DNA from: Synchiropus splendidus
Lineage: Eukaryota > Chordata > Actinopteri > Syngnathiformes > Callionymidae
Assembly: GCF_027744825.2 (NCBI RefSeq)
Contig: NC_071349.1
Location: forward strand, 7,469,001 to 7,533,000
Direction of reading: 5' to 3'
DNA: 64,000 nucleotides
The notes under the pieces are model-generated. The model was not told where the DNA came from, did no database searches, and saw only the letters and a program-made list of their open reading frames with translations. How positions within the stretch are numbered: the stretch's first letter is position 1; each line of letters opens with the position of its first letter. Below are positions 1 through 23,900 of the stretch, piece by piece. Position numbers and translations under genes: made by a program.

Positions 1-11011
<11,011 letters not shown>

Positions 11012-11430
11012 CTCTGTTTCATCATTGTCTCTTAGTATTGAATAATATAGGGCTGTAAATACTGAAACATTAGCACATGCCTCACCCTCGCTCAGAGGCT
11101 TCTGCTTCCACTCAAACATTCCATTTTTGACCCACAAATCTAACACGGTTCTAACTTTGTTAGAGGTTCTTTGCATGAAACCAAGTCTGTGTTCCTTCTC
11201 CTCGACTCACCCTGAGAGCTCCAGACATGCTCCTCAAGGTCAAGGTCGTCAGCTAGTTGGTTAGTGAGAAGAAAATGCAGCTCATGATGGTCAGTAGAAG
11301 CATGTATATGTGAGTGAGAGGAGGAAGAATGGCAATGAGGGGAGAAGAGGTTGTGAGCTTCTGAGGTCATGGAGTGGAAGCTTTTGTCAACAGAGCATTC
11401 TCCAAATAAACCCAGCAGTGTTTGGTGTCC
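11012..11430 (+). other. grm1: grm1 3' UTR (proximal, inferred)
   Basis: Sequence after the grm1 stop. The first AATAAA on the + strand is at 11405-11410, so a short 3' UTR could end near 11425-11435. A longer UTR is possible, because neuronal receptor genes often have several polyadenylation sites. Confidence 0.4.
11405..11410 (+). promoter_or_regulatory. grm1: Candidate polyadenylation signal for grm1
   Basis: Canonical AATAAA hexamer about 395 bases after the grm1 stop codon. It is the first on this strand. Use is inferred from position only. Confidence 0.35.
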
Positions 11431-12178
11431 TCAGCCTCACTTCACTGGTTCACCGCTGCAGACACTCACAAGCTAAGGAGTCTGCAGAGTTTATAGCAGC
11501 GGTGCAGCAGTGTTCTTAGATACAGGAAGCAGACTTGGACTCAGCTAGGGAGCCAGATGGTTTGGACACCGGAGGGACAGTGATCAGAGGATGAAGCCCA
11601 CACACCAGGAGCTCTTCTTCAGAGCTCATTTGATGAATGACCTATCGGAGATAACTCTGTTGGAACTGAAGCGGAAGGAAGAGTTCCCATCCATTTCGGG
11701 ACCGTGTACAGAGAACAGGTCAAAGCCTTGAAACTATTAATTTTTCATGTCTAAATCTTCACAAATCAGTGCTGAGAGAGCTGAGGCTTACAAGTCTATG
11801 ACACAGGGTTTGTTTAATTCATACTTGGTCATAATGTTTTGGCTTCTCACTGCAAAAGCAAAATATTTCCTACATGTTCTTGAATATCCTTTTTTTACTT
11901 TCTAGAGATGCAGTGAGATGATCTGTGTCCTCAGAGTGTTGTCATGGTTGTGTTCCGATTATAGTGCTTCCTTGTACAAATACACATGTAGTGTTTGCAG
12001 TATTTTAGTGAGTAATGTGACGCAGCTTCAGATTGACACACGGCTTGGTGACTTCTCCAGTCATGACCTTTGATGCAATGGCCTTTGACTCATATATTGC
12101 TGTTTAAAGGGAAGTGCTCAAGTGAGTTTTAAAATAAGATTGTGGTAACCTGCTGTTAAGTTTATGACCAAGCTCCAA

Positions 12179-12180
<2 letters not shown>

Positions 12181-12216
<36 letters not shown>
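12181..12216 (+). repeat. (GAT)12 microsatellite
   Basis: Twelve uninterrupted GAT units. On the minus strand the tract reads as a run of isoleucine codons in one frame, which produces a spurious open frame. Confidence 0.97.
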
Positions 12217-12217
<1 letters not shown>

Positions 12218-12522
12218 CTGCGCACATTCGTCAGGGAGCCTGTCTGACCACAGTAAACTTTTTTATGCTCTGGACTTGTGTGTTTCTTTCTGGGCTCCAG
12301 TGTGCCTCCAGCGCAGAACAGCTTCGAAGGGTTGTGCTGAGGTTCTTGTATGAAAGTCCATGAACACATCACAGTATATGGAAATAGGTTTCATATATAC
12401 AAACACCAGGAAATATGAGGAGACAAATAAACTATGAAAAGGGGGAAATTAAATATGCATCTTTGAAAAAAGTGAAACAAAAAAGATATATTTGAAATCA
12501 GAAACAGTAGTGCGGGCAGTAA

Positions 12523-12578
12523 CAGTCTGAACAGCAGCTGATGCTGGACTTGCGCTCTCAGACCCTTCTAATCCTTCA
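12523..12578 (+). repeat. Direct repeat A, copy 1 (56 bp)
   Basis: Begins cagtctgaacagcagctgat and matches 12740-12795 with three mismatches over 56 bases and no gap. The two copies bracket repeat B copy 1. Function unknown. Confidence 0.9.
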
Positions 12579-12579
12579 T

Positions 12580-12739
12580 CTGATCTATCATCTGTGTGTC
12601 ACCCCCGCTGAGAATGGTTATGTAACAAGCTAATCACCACACTCCCTCATTGGTGTTTGACCCCCGCAACAAGAAACTGTGTCAAAACTCCCAATTTACA
12701 TGGTGAGTCGGAGTGGAGCGAAGTTCCGTGCAAAACTTT
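12580..12739 (+). repeat. Direct repeat B, copy 1 (160 bp)
   Basis: Matches 14181-14340 over 160 bases without gaps, with about nine mismatches by eye (about 94% identity). The last 45 bases, including atggtgagtcggagtggagc, are identical. It is flanked on both sides by repeat A. Confidence 0.9.
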
Positions 12740-12795
12740 CAGTCTGAACAGCAGCTGATGCTGGACTTGAACTCTCAGACTCTTCTAATCCTTCA
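12740..12795 (+). repeat. Direct repeat A, copy 2 (56 bp)
   Basis: Second copy of repeat A, starting exactly where repeat B copy 1 ends, so the A-to-A period is 217 bases. Sequence after 12795 does not continue into another B. Confidence 0.9.
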
Positions 12796-14180
12796 AGTGG
12801 CCGCGGATCTCAGTCTGAGTGGTCGTCTCTTGCCCTAGTTGCTGGGCTCCTGTCATTCCTGCTGGTGAGCCCAAACAGAAATTGATGGAGAAACAAGAAT
12901 AACTCTGGATGCGAAAGAACATCTGGAGGTTTGTCTTCTGGCTCAGCTGAGTTTGAGTTTGAATAGCTCAGTGACACATGAAATCCTGTTTTGGACGCAG
13001 AGATGATTTAAGAAATAGATGACACTGTGTGTGTGTTGTCCCTGCCGGCAGACAGAATGAGGAAGGAGAGACTCATGACAGCGACTCTGCCTGCACTCAA
13101 ACCTGAAGAAAGAAATCATCTTGCTCCGAAAGCTTGGAAGAGATTTTCAGGACCGTACAGCTTGAAGAGGATACCTTAACTTTCCTGCTTCTAGTTAATT
13201 TTCCTCCTGTTTCTCAGAATGGTTTTTGCAGAAACAAAAGCAAAACTGGAATTGAATAATGAACAATGGAGTGTCTTGAGTGAACAGGAAATTTGCTTCA
13301 CTTATATTGACTTTGTGTTGTGTCTAACGGTGTTCAAACACGACCCTTGTCACTCACACACAGTTCCAGGGCGACTCTCATTCCCTCACTTTCATCAGCT
13401 CGGTGTGAATATTAATGAGCCGCAGGCTGGCTTTAACCAGCTCGTGCAAACGGTTCACCTCAGGCTGGAGAATTGGGAGCCGGTCTACGTCCCTCCAAGT
13501 CACAGCTTCACTGCACACTGCCAGTTGTCAAGAGTAAACTGACCATTAACGCTGCTTTTAGAGCTCATTTAAGTGTTGCTACTGTCTCAGTAGAAGTGGT
13601 GAGAGGAGCTGTTGATACAGCCATCAGTTTAGATGTACACGAAACCTGAACGTGACAGTGTAGAAAACAAGAGCAAAAAACTGAGGAAGAAACCTTGGAA
13701 GAACCAAACAGAGGTTTGAGAACTGACCCAACCAGGAGGCTTTGGGAAACCCTCAGGTGCCTACTGGGGGTTGAACAGCGCTTCAGTTGTGATCAAGTCT
13801 TGTCGATACGTCCAGCTTGACACTGCCCAGTGATCACACACAGCTGTTGGGCTGCATCTTTCATGCAGCAAAACAAGCTAAAAAAAGCAACAAAAAAAAA
13901 CAAAAAACATGTATTATTTTTCTTTACATTTTTTCTTAAAATACTATTATTTTTAAAAGCAGTAGCAGTATTCGATTGAGCTTGTGCTGTTTTGCAATAC
14001 ACCTGTATTTTCAGAGGCATGTCTTTTCTTCCTGCTACATCACTGATGTACCCACAGACTCAGGTGTGAGGGAGACACTGGTCCATAGTGAAGACAGAAC
14101 AGTTGAAGCCCGCCGTCTGCTGGTGTGACATGCGTGGGTTTAGCTGTAATCTGTGCCAAGATTCCTGAGGTCACCGACCT

Positions 14181-14340
14181 CTGATCCATCATCTGTGTGT
14201 CACCTCCGCTGAGACTGGTTATGTAACAAGCTAATCACCACACTCCCTCGCTGGTGTTTGACCCCGGTAACGAGAAACTGTGTCAAAATTCCCAATTTAC
14301 ATGGTGAGTCGGAGTGGAGCGAAGTTCCGTGCAAAACTTT
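14181..14340 (+). repeat. Direct repeat B, copy 2 (160 bp)
   Basis: Ungapped partner of 12580-12739, 1.6 kb downstream, not flanked by repeat A. A 77-codon open frame (14258-14491) runs through it but resembles no known protein. Confidence 0.9.
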
Positions 14341-17259
14341 GAAACGTTCCTCATTAATTAAAAGCAGATTTAGTTCCGACTCTGACAGCGTCTGTTACGC
14401 AACCCGCGAATATGATTATCTCTTAATAAGCTCCCAGGGAGAGCAGCTCAGACGCATGAGCGGCACCGCCACTAAAGAGCTGTCAGCGTGACCCGCTTTA
14501 CATTTGGGAAGAAAATCCAACTCCAAAAACTCCACTGGAGGACGATGGAGCACGGCGCTTCAAGCATATTCGTGGGGTCAACAAACGTCCTTTGGTCATT
14601 TGGAACAAGTCACTACATCTTGAGGAAGGGAGTGCAACAGTGGTGATGGTGTGAGCATGATCTGCTCTGCTGCCAGTCTCTTCTGGATGCCAAAGTTCAT
14701 GTCTCTCAGCAGAGATTTCAGATGAATGCATGTACTTGACCGGGATTAAGGGTCATGAGGAGTTGTGTTTCATCACTTTGATCATCATCTTTGGCTTTTG
14801 ATCCTGGATCAAACTCACAGTCCTCAGCCAGTGTTTGCTTCAGACACTCCATGATGGCGGTGACTCCTTCACGAAGTGTGGTCCACAGCTTCAGTGATGG
14901 GTTCAGGGTTAAAACTCCACTCCAAAGTGGGTCATTAGCATTTCACTGCCAGGACAAGACCAAGACCAGGGTCCTTAGTGGGAATAGGGTGGTGTGTGGG
15001 GTCCAGGTTGGACGTGAGTCTCTGCCCCGAGGGGGTGCTCAAGTTGACCCAGCATGGGATGCATGGAGAGTGTGCGTACCACATACAGCATCACGTTAAA
15101 GCCTGTGAGGAGAAGAATGAGTAGAAGAATGCTGAGCTGGCAGACAAAGCTCTCAGTTACCTGGCCAGTCTACATATCCGCTCTCACCTGTGGTCACAAC
15201 ATTTCGCTGCCAAGAAGGAGTTCTGTCGAGTCTTAAGTCTGAGTCATCAGGGAGATTCTCAGGGTGGAGAACAGTGAACATCCATGCTAGAGTTTATGGA
15301 GGGAGCTTTTCTGGTCATGATGTGAGACTCATGAAACAACTGATTCAAGCTGACCTTGCCACGATGATGATGAAGGACGGGAGCAGTGGTCTGCTCTGCT
15401 GCAGAGTGGAAGATACGACATCAGATCACAACTTCACTCACCTGTGCCTTTGATGGTGTGTCCGTGTTCCCGTTCAGGCATGAAACAAAAGGCTTCAATG
15501 ATCCGCCAACACAACACTGGATAAAAACACAGTTTCTCTCAGAAAGAACAGCACTGTGGGACAATCTACTAAATTTGGAATTTCGTCCCAGATAACTGAG
15601 ACCCATATTCAGGAGCCATGCAGGGCTCTTGGAAACAAAAGCGCTTCACATTTCTGACAAACACCATCTCCTAATGTGCTGTTTATTCACATGGCAGGCT
15701 GGATAAGCGCCTCAGTAACAGATCCACATTCCTGTGCATTATTGATATCGCCCCATTTTCTCCTCTCACCAGCGTGCAGCTCCTCTCCTGTGCTCATGAC
15801 TCCATGAACATGTCCATGTCTAGTGATTCTGTGAGCTCGTGTGTGAGCCTTCACTCCTTCATTGACCTAGTTCATGACGGAGCCGCTAATTAGCTTTATA
15901 AGAACCAATTCATCTCTCTATCGGAGCAAGTCTTGGAGCCCACCCTCGAGACTTTCATGCTGGTGATGCGATGGGAAGTATCCCCAATAAAGCTCGCGTC
16001 TCAGCAAACACCCGGTGCTCTCCATGGTGCTGATTTTTGTCACGCTCAGCCAGAAATATTGCCATGGACTGCTGGGAAAGAGGGCCCTCTAGTGGAGAGA
16101 GGGTAGAAGCACGACTGGAAGGACCAGTCGTGCTTTGCCATATCCCTTTCCCCTGCCTCTCAACCTAAGCCTAACCATCCAAACCACATGGCTTCACCAG
16201 GTCTTCCTCCCATTGTGTAGAAACAACACCCCGAATCTGAGCAGCAATGTGGGTAACCTAAATATGAGCAGGTCACAAAGGTAATCCATGAACCCGGTTG
16301 TCTGGCAACATGTGAGCAGATTTCTAGTTTTTAAACTCCCCATGGAGCCATGATAACCTCCTTTGAAATCCGGAGGGAACACGATCCAAACTGGATATCT
16401 GTGGCCTATTTTATCACACAATGGATCAACTCCCGGGACTCTTCCGCCCAAAAACGAGCTGATCCACCCAGACTCTCCAGGAGGGACCCAGCGGGGGTCA
16501 GTTCAATGAACCTTTATGTCATATTTTCCACTGAGCCGCTGTTTTTCACTTGTTTATAGGAGACGGTCAAGATTTAGGCTGTGATGTAATTCTTGGCCAA
16601 CAGGGGTCGCAAAAAAACGATAGAACGATGGTCTCAAACAGACTGACAGGAATGGTGTTTCATTTCTACTTTTTAAATGAAATAATAAAGATTTATCATG
16701 ACGACAAATAACACACTTGATCTACTCCTTGAAGTCTACACGCATCCTTTGCAAATTCCAAAAATAACCCGACCACATGGCGTCAACCGTATCATTTTAT
16801 TTGATTGTCTATATAACAGTATTATGAAATGCATTTCTGAGGGATTTTTATTTGAAAATGCAGCCAGCAAGTTAATTACATTTTTTTTTAATAGTTATAC
16901 TTAATTTAAAATGCTAAGATGTATTTTAATAGATTCCTGTTTGTGACTTTTTAGCAATATTATTTTAGTGAGCCTGTGCAGAAGGAGACTACACTTCTAA
17001 TAACTACCTCCGTCCTAGGATTATAATTCATGTCAGTTTTACAATATTAATAATAATATATTAATATCTTTTTTTTTTAAACACCGGGAGCTCTGACCTC
17101 TCTGGTGAGATGGTTGCTTGCAGCATGCCAACAACAACAAGAATAACACCACATGGAAAACAGCTTTATTGACTTCATTGGGTGTGTCGGATAAAGCCCT
17201 ATTTTTGTTTTATTTTCCAGTCCAATCAATCAGTAAATGAATGCATAAAAACATTTCCT

Positions 17260-17780
17260 CAGATCCACTCACGGACGCACGTGACACCGCACACACTCAC
17301 GCACGCACGCACGCACACTGTCGTTAGCAGGAACAGTTTCCGTGGTCAGGTGTCGTCTTTCCTCCTAACTGCAGGACACTGACGCTGAAACCGAGTCTCT
17401 GGCTCGAGCAGCGGGAGAGAGTGACGGGTCAGTGAACATCCGGGTGCCCGCAGAGCGCAGACTCAATCCCCGCCGCAGTTTGCTGCGTTTCCGTAGCCAG
17501 CTCGCTACCCGCTGAGCTTCGGCTGAGGAGCCGCTCTTCTGCATCGAATTACACCGAAAGCAGCCGCTTCAATGGCGGATTAACCGAGTGACGGGAGACA
17601 ACTGGCTTCTCCGGTGCTGTTGCCAGGTTGTGGTTCTGGTTCGGACGCGAGCGACACCTGCGGAGATGAGCCCACAGCGACATTAACTGTGCGCTCTAAC
17701 GGCTAACTAGCTAGCAGCTACCCCCTCTCTCTCCGGTTTATGGTCGCCGAGTGTCGTTAGTGCGTGTGTTCGGGAGGAAA
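17260..17780 (+). promoter_or_regulatory. stxbp5: CpG-rich 5' region and 5' UTR of stxbp5
   Basis: The DNA changes from AT-rich to CpG-rich just before the stxbp5 start, with many CG dinucleotides between about 17270 and 17920. This is typical of a vertebrate CpG-island promoter. No TATA box is evident. An ACGC-type alternating purine-pyrimidine run lies at about 17299-17316. The exact transcription start cannot be set from sequence alone. Confidence 0.6.
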
Positions 17781-17924
17781 ATGAAGAAGTTCAACATCCG
17801 GAAGGTGCTGGACGGCTTGGCCGCGGTCTCCTCGTCCTCCTCCGCCGCTCCTCAGCCAGGAAACCCGAAAGAGAACGACGTGGTCCAGGAGACTCTCCAG
17901 TCCGAGCATTTTCAGCTCTGCAAG
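17781..17924 (+). CDS. stxbp5: stxbp5 exon 1 (residues 1-48)
   Basis: Start ATG lies in gaggaaaATGaag and opens MKKFNIRKVLDGL, the conserved tomosyn N-terminus. It is followed by a serine/alanine/proline linker and ends ETLQSEHFQLCK. Donor gtgggt starts at 17925. Confidence 0.95.
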
Positions 17925-20900
17925 GTGGGTTCGTGTTCCTGACCTGTCAGATGAGTGGGCACCTGTAGTGACGTCACTCAGGTGTTCCTCGCCGTCTGTT
18001 TGCTCTGCACTGAGTGTTCCCTCCAGTCATGCTTCCACCGCCTCACTGCAGACAGAACAGGCAGGAAACTGCTCGCTGCGTTCAGCCTTTCTGTTTGCTC
18101 TATGTTGATTTGCTGGACGTCTGGAGCCACTGAAGTCTGTTGACCCGTGGGGTGACCGAGACCTGGCGCTCCACTCGTACCTTGCTACTCCTTTAAATCC
18201 CTCCTGAAATCAATTTAAAGCCGTAGATTGGATCGTTTCTGACTCCTGCCAGCTTAAACGGACTGATCCGTGGTTGTACTCTTGTTAATTTCTTAAGTCA
18301 TAAACAAAGAATGTTTGTAATATTATATTGTTCTTTTTCCTCTCTGAAAAGTAACAATAAGAAGGCATGGATTTGAGTACTACAGTTGAAAACTGGACTG
18401 AAACTAGTCTCAGAAACATGTTTTTGTCTCATTTTTTACCACAACCAGCTTCATGTGCAGCAACTCGTCGTTGCTTCTGAACCCAGACAAGTTGATGAAA
18501 CAGATGAGCAGTTTGAAGCTTTGTTATCACTGTAAATGAAACCTCCTCAGGGCAGAGACACAGTTTTGAAAGTTAGTGAAACGTAAGAGGCCATGTTGGC
18601 TTACTCATTAGTGTGGCAGGAAGTGGCCACGCGCTTGTCACATGACTCCAGGTACCAGGCGTTTCTCTCCACGGATGGTCAGCAGTTCACACTCAAGAGA
18701 CATGTTTCCATGTGAGGAAGTGGCTGCGTTCCTCGTGTGTTGTGGGAGGGAAAGCAGCCGAGTTCCTTCTTTTTAAGATCCTGTGAGGAAGTTGCTCGAG
18801 GTGACTGACAGTTTTGCTGGTATACATTGGAGATGATACTGCAGTATGTTGGCCAATCAAATTGAAATCTCGGTGAGACGCGCCTGAAACTGGAAGGACA
18901 GGATTTGGGTGCAACAGAATCACCTGGGAGAACCGGCTCTCTGGGTTAGTCTGCTGCTTTCAGGACGGGTCACTCAGTTAACAGGCTCCAGTGACCCACT
19001 CTTGGTTTAGGACCCTGATGTCAACGGCGTGTCCACCCATGGACCACTGAGAGGTCTGATCTGGACGGTTCTCCAGCTCTGCCCCGTGTTGCCTTCACTG
19101 TTGCTGCTGGCTGACATGACACAGCAATAAAAGATTTGTTTGTGTCCAAATGAGGGAAGCTTTGTGCTTTAGCGCCTGTTTAAGGAAAAGACACATCTTT
19201 AATAGTATATTCATTTCTTGTTGCCTAAAGGTTTGTTTTACTGTGGTCATTTCATGAAAGCTTACATGGAAATATTTTGATGTTATGGCTTGAAATGTGT
19301 TTATTTTGCTGCGTCATTACTGGAAATATATTTGATTTATGACTGGAAATCAGTCCAGATGTAATTTAGCTGTTTATTATATACATTACATTTCAATGAG
19401 ATTGTATTCTGTAGAAGTGTTAGTTGACATGTAGTGAGCCTATGTAACAACAGTGTACTAATGCTGCTTAGACTTTTTGTTATATTGATGATCCCAGTCT
19501 TATTTTCTTATCCATTCACTTATTTGATGAATAAATATGCGTAAGGGCTTTTGCTCGGATGAAAGGATGACTGTATTTATTTTGAATTCATTTTGGAGCT
19601 GACAAATAATGCAAACTTCCCCTCTCTTGAACCATAATGTTATTAGATAGTAAAGAATTACTTCAACTTGAGGGAAACAGTGGTCCTCAAACAGTGCTGA
19701 GAAGTGTACAACAGTGGTGCATGCATTATAATAAATCTTTTAATTGAGATTAAGATATTTGTGCTTTATCTCTAACTGCTAGTTTATCACTGGATGACAG
19801 GATAAAGTAACATGTGATCACCATGACTTTTAGCGCCCCCTTGCTGGCTCTCCAAGGGTCTGTGCCTGACAAGCTCCAGTGGAGATGTCACTGTTCTGCC
19901 TCTTCCTGTATTTTGTTGTGATGTGTGGACTGAAGGCGTGTAAATCTCTCTCAGTTTTAAGAACATCTCAAGTGTGCTCTGGGACCAACCTGACTGTCGG
20001 GAAGTCGTCTGTATTCCGACTTGATTTTGAGCGTCAGAATGATATTCTGTTTCTCCTGCAGCCTGACTTGGCACTTGATGATTGATTGGTTGACTGAGTG
20101 TCTGATATAAATTCTGCTCTCCCCCAGACTGTGCGTCATGGTTTCCCTTATCAACCGTCCTCCATGGCCTTCGACCCCGTGCAGAAAATCCTGGCCGTCG
20201 GGACTCAGACCGGAGCTTTACGACTGTATCCTTTCAGTCCTGTGAATGATGGTGTGAAGCTGTGTCTCTCCTGGGAGCAGTGTCCTGGCACCGCAGCGAT
20301 CCTTCAGATTTGTTTTCTGCCTTATGAGGTCCGGTCTGGACAAACAAGCGCCCAGAACCGTGCTGCAGGAAGCGAGGGCTCCGAGGTAAACATTAGCCTG
20401 GATGTGCTCCTCTGCTGCTCCTGGAGCGGCCGGCCTCATTAGCGGCGTCTCTACAGGAGCATGAACAGCTCCTCCGCCATATGCTGAGGAGACTACCCCA
20501 TCAACTGTGCTGCCCAGCTTGTGCCAGGATGCCACTTCCTCTGCGCTGTAAACATCACTGGACTTGAACACAAACACGGCACTCACAAGCTGTTCCACCA
20601 CTTGTGAGTCTGTTTGCTGGTTCTGTGCACTGAGACTAAGTCTTTCTTCTAATTTACTGTAGCTGAAGCGAACTAGAGTTGCCTGAGACACTCAGACCTG
20701 AGCTGACCCAGGTGCTGGCGTGAAAAACACAGGTTTAATTGTAGATGTTCCTGAGGTGTTCATTCATGTTTTGTTCAATATATATATATATATTTTTTTA
20801 TTTCAAACTCTGTTGTGGATGACGTGGTTATTACGGGCCATTCAGACATTGGCTGAACCCCAGAAAACCCTTGTCTTCACCTGTTTCCGCGTCTGTTTCA

Positions 20901-23900
20901 TAGCTGTAGTCACACTTCATTTGCTGCTATTTATTCCCAGTATTCCATTGTCGCACGGTGCTTGGACATCCTGGACTGGTCATCTGTCCCTCGCAGGGTC
21001 CACTTAGACAGACACACACTGGTGCTTAAAAAAAGTCAGTAATGTTCTGTAATAACAGTAATATACATTTATAATGCGATTAGATATGTATATTGTGAAT
21101 CAGAAATGAAACCAAAGTAAAGAGGCAAAAGATGCTTCTGAAGTGAACATGTATGGCTTGTTTTTTAGTCAGAATTTAAATTGAAGTTTATTAGTTTCAA
21201 GTCATAAAAACAGGACAATTGTTGGAGATTCTAATTTTGTATACAGATCTTAATACACTTAATAATTAATACACATTAATACACTGCTGTGTGTGTTACA
21301 GAGTAAATGTTATGATTACACGTGAGAGGAGTGAAGATGAAGATCCTGATAAACTAGAGAGTTCTTCTTCAGCCCTGTTATTGTATGAATGAGACCCATT
21401 AAAATGACTGCTGGCACTAACATTTCTTTTGACCCGTTCGGAGGTCGCGCTCATTGATCTTAAACCCAGTAGGTGATAGTGATACTTTCCTGTCGGTGCC
21501 ACCTCATTAGATCTGACCCAGATTAAGAGTGTTTTGCTTACAGGTTAACTGCCTGACCGGCTTCCATGTTGTCTCAATGTGTGAGGGGGAGCTGATGGGA
21601 TTACTGTCGTTCAGGCAATTGGTCCATTCATCAGCAGACAGGCTGTATTGATCTCCTCGCTGCCGCTGCAGTTGGGAGATGCTGCCACAGCTCAGGAGCT
21701 AGAACCTCAGCAAGGCATCCGGTGTTTCCATCTTCGCATCTCTGTCCGTCGCCAGCCTCACGTGTGCCGCTGATGGTTGCTACAGCAGTTAGGACAGCTT
21801 TGGCTGCGAGTCAGATGACTGACACTCACTTCCCTCTAAACTCACACTTTCTTGAGAACTTCCTGTTGATAACAGAGATGGTTATCACAGGAAGAAGTGT
21901 CGCACGAAAACCATCAGAGGTGGTTCAAGTGCGTATTCAATTGCACACGCGACTATTTCTGGTGCATTAGAAATGAAGCGAAGATTTGACGCCATGAAGC
22001 AACAACCTTCTGCAGTAGAAGCCAAAATAAATGGAATAATTGAATAAATCAGTGATAATAATTAAATGTAATAGCTTGCTACAGAAACACTAATTACTAA
22101 TTTGAACATGTAAATGACCAATATTATTCCTGTGTTATTTGCATGCAGAAGCTCACCAGTTAATTTGAGTGAAACTCTCATTACAACTGAACCAAGCTTT
22201 TCTCTATTCGCTACAGAATAATGGAGAGCAGGTAATAAATGCTCTCATCATGTATCACTGCATAATAACTGGCTGCTCTCTGGTCTATTCTTAGGGATGA
22301 CCAGAGGCAGTGAAACAGACTTAATGGCTCCTCCATTTACATGAATAATTCCCACAAATCTGGCACAGAACTCCCAGGGCCAAGAGCTAAAAGTGTCCGT
22401 AAGGTCACGGGTGAATCAGAGTTCATTCTGGTGCCAGTCCCAAGTCTGCTCTGGACTGTCCGGCTCCTGCGCCTTCAGTTTGTCTGAGCCTCTGAAGGAT
22501 TGTTTGATGGCAGCTCAGCTTAATCCTGCTCACTTGTATTCACAGGCAGAAGTGGATGCGATCTGACTTTTGATTTTGTGCGTGATAAGATCTTGACTTC
22601 CATCTTCTTCTGTTCTGCTTGGAAACTGTGATCTGTCTGAAAGTGAGCAGTGCTTCCACTTCCCTGTTTCTCCTCTGAGCTCTCTCCAGGCCAGTCTGTC
22701 ACGGGTCACAGGAGACTTCCTGAGCTGGACTGACGTTATATGCATTTCCTGTTGCTCCAGATGATGGTCCCATGATCAGGTGTCCTAACACCATGATCTC
22801 TTAGCACATTAAGCTAATCTGTAATTTTCCTGACCAAGCCTTACTAAGCTTCGGCCGTGCAGGTGTGGAGTGCTATTGTCAACACGAGAGCGGCGCTGCT
22901 GTCATCCAGCTCCAGTTCCTGATCAACGAGGTTGGTCTGTGTTTGCTTTTCTGTCCTCGCCCTCTCCTGCGTGTTTGAACTCTGTCTCTGGATGTTTACC
23001 AACATCTCTGTGCGTGTCGACGTTCATGTGCGTGTGCCGCTCCTCTCTCCTGCAGGGGGCCTTGGTGAGCGCATTAGCCGACGACAGCATCCATCTTTGG
23101 AACCTGAGACAGAAGATCCCTGCTGTCCTTCATTCTTTAAAGTTCAACAGAGAAAGGTGAGAAGTGAGGTGGAGCTGGTAGAGACTACGCGAAGGTGACT
23201 CAGGCGTGACTGCCCAATGTTCCGCCGCTAATCCTCATATTCACTCCAAGTGCTGCTGGAATTATCTCACTTTAAGTCCAGAAAATAAAGATCTGGTGAC
23301 ATCATTGTTTTAACTCATTATTGAACCAAAATAAGTGTGTGGTTCATGAATTGATGAATTAATGGGGTATGTGTAATAATACCTTTATACATCTTCAAGT
23401 AATATCAGTGCTAACTTGCCACTCTCAAAATAATATGTGAATGCACCTTGCTGCAGCACTTGACCAGATGGTAAGAGATTTTGAGAAATATTGTTATTAG
23501 TATCATGGATTGAATTTGGTTTAAAATGCTGCTTCACATTTAGAGTTTATTAGATGAGGTGGATCAAAAATAACATTTATTGCATGTAACTGGGAAAACG
23601 GATAACTGTGGGAGGAAATCAGAGTGCTGGGGGGGGAAACCCACGCAAGCAGAGGAGAAACCAACGAACTCCACTCAAATGGCTCCAGGAGCTTCCTCAC
23701 GCAACAACTGAACCCAGGACCTTCTTGTTCTGTGGCTGCAGTGCTAATCGCTACACACCGTGCTGCTTGTGTAAAGCTACCCTTGGTTTTCTCTCCTGCA
23801 GAATCACCTACTGCCACCTGCCATTCCAGAGCAAATGGCTGTACATTGGCACAGAACGTGGAAACATCCACATTGTCAACGTAGAATGCTTCACTCTCTC

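Larger units (their letters stand above)
11431..17260. other. Intergenic region between grm1 and stxbp5
   Basis: No coding exon was recognised. The human neighbours RAB32 and ADGB, which sit between GRM1 and STXBP5, are not apparent. The stretch holds a GAT microsatellite, nested direct repeats between 12.5 and 14.3 kb, and AT-rich DNA at 16.6-17.1 kb. The remainder shows nothing I can name. Confidence 0.6.

Noticed and set aside
12118..12372. Minus-strand frame with a poly-isoleucine stretch
   Set aside because: Translation of the (GAT)12 microsatellite.
14258..14491. 77-codon frame through repeat B copy 2
   Set aside because: The first B copy does not keep the same protein context, and no family resemblance was seen.
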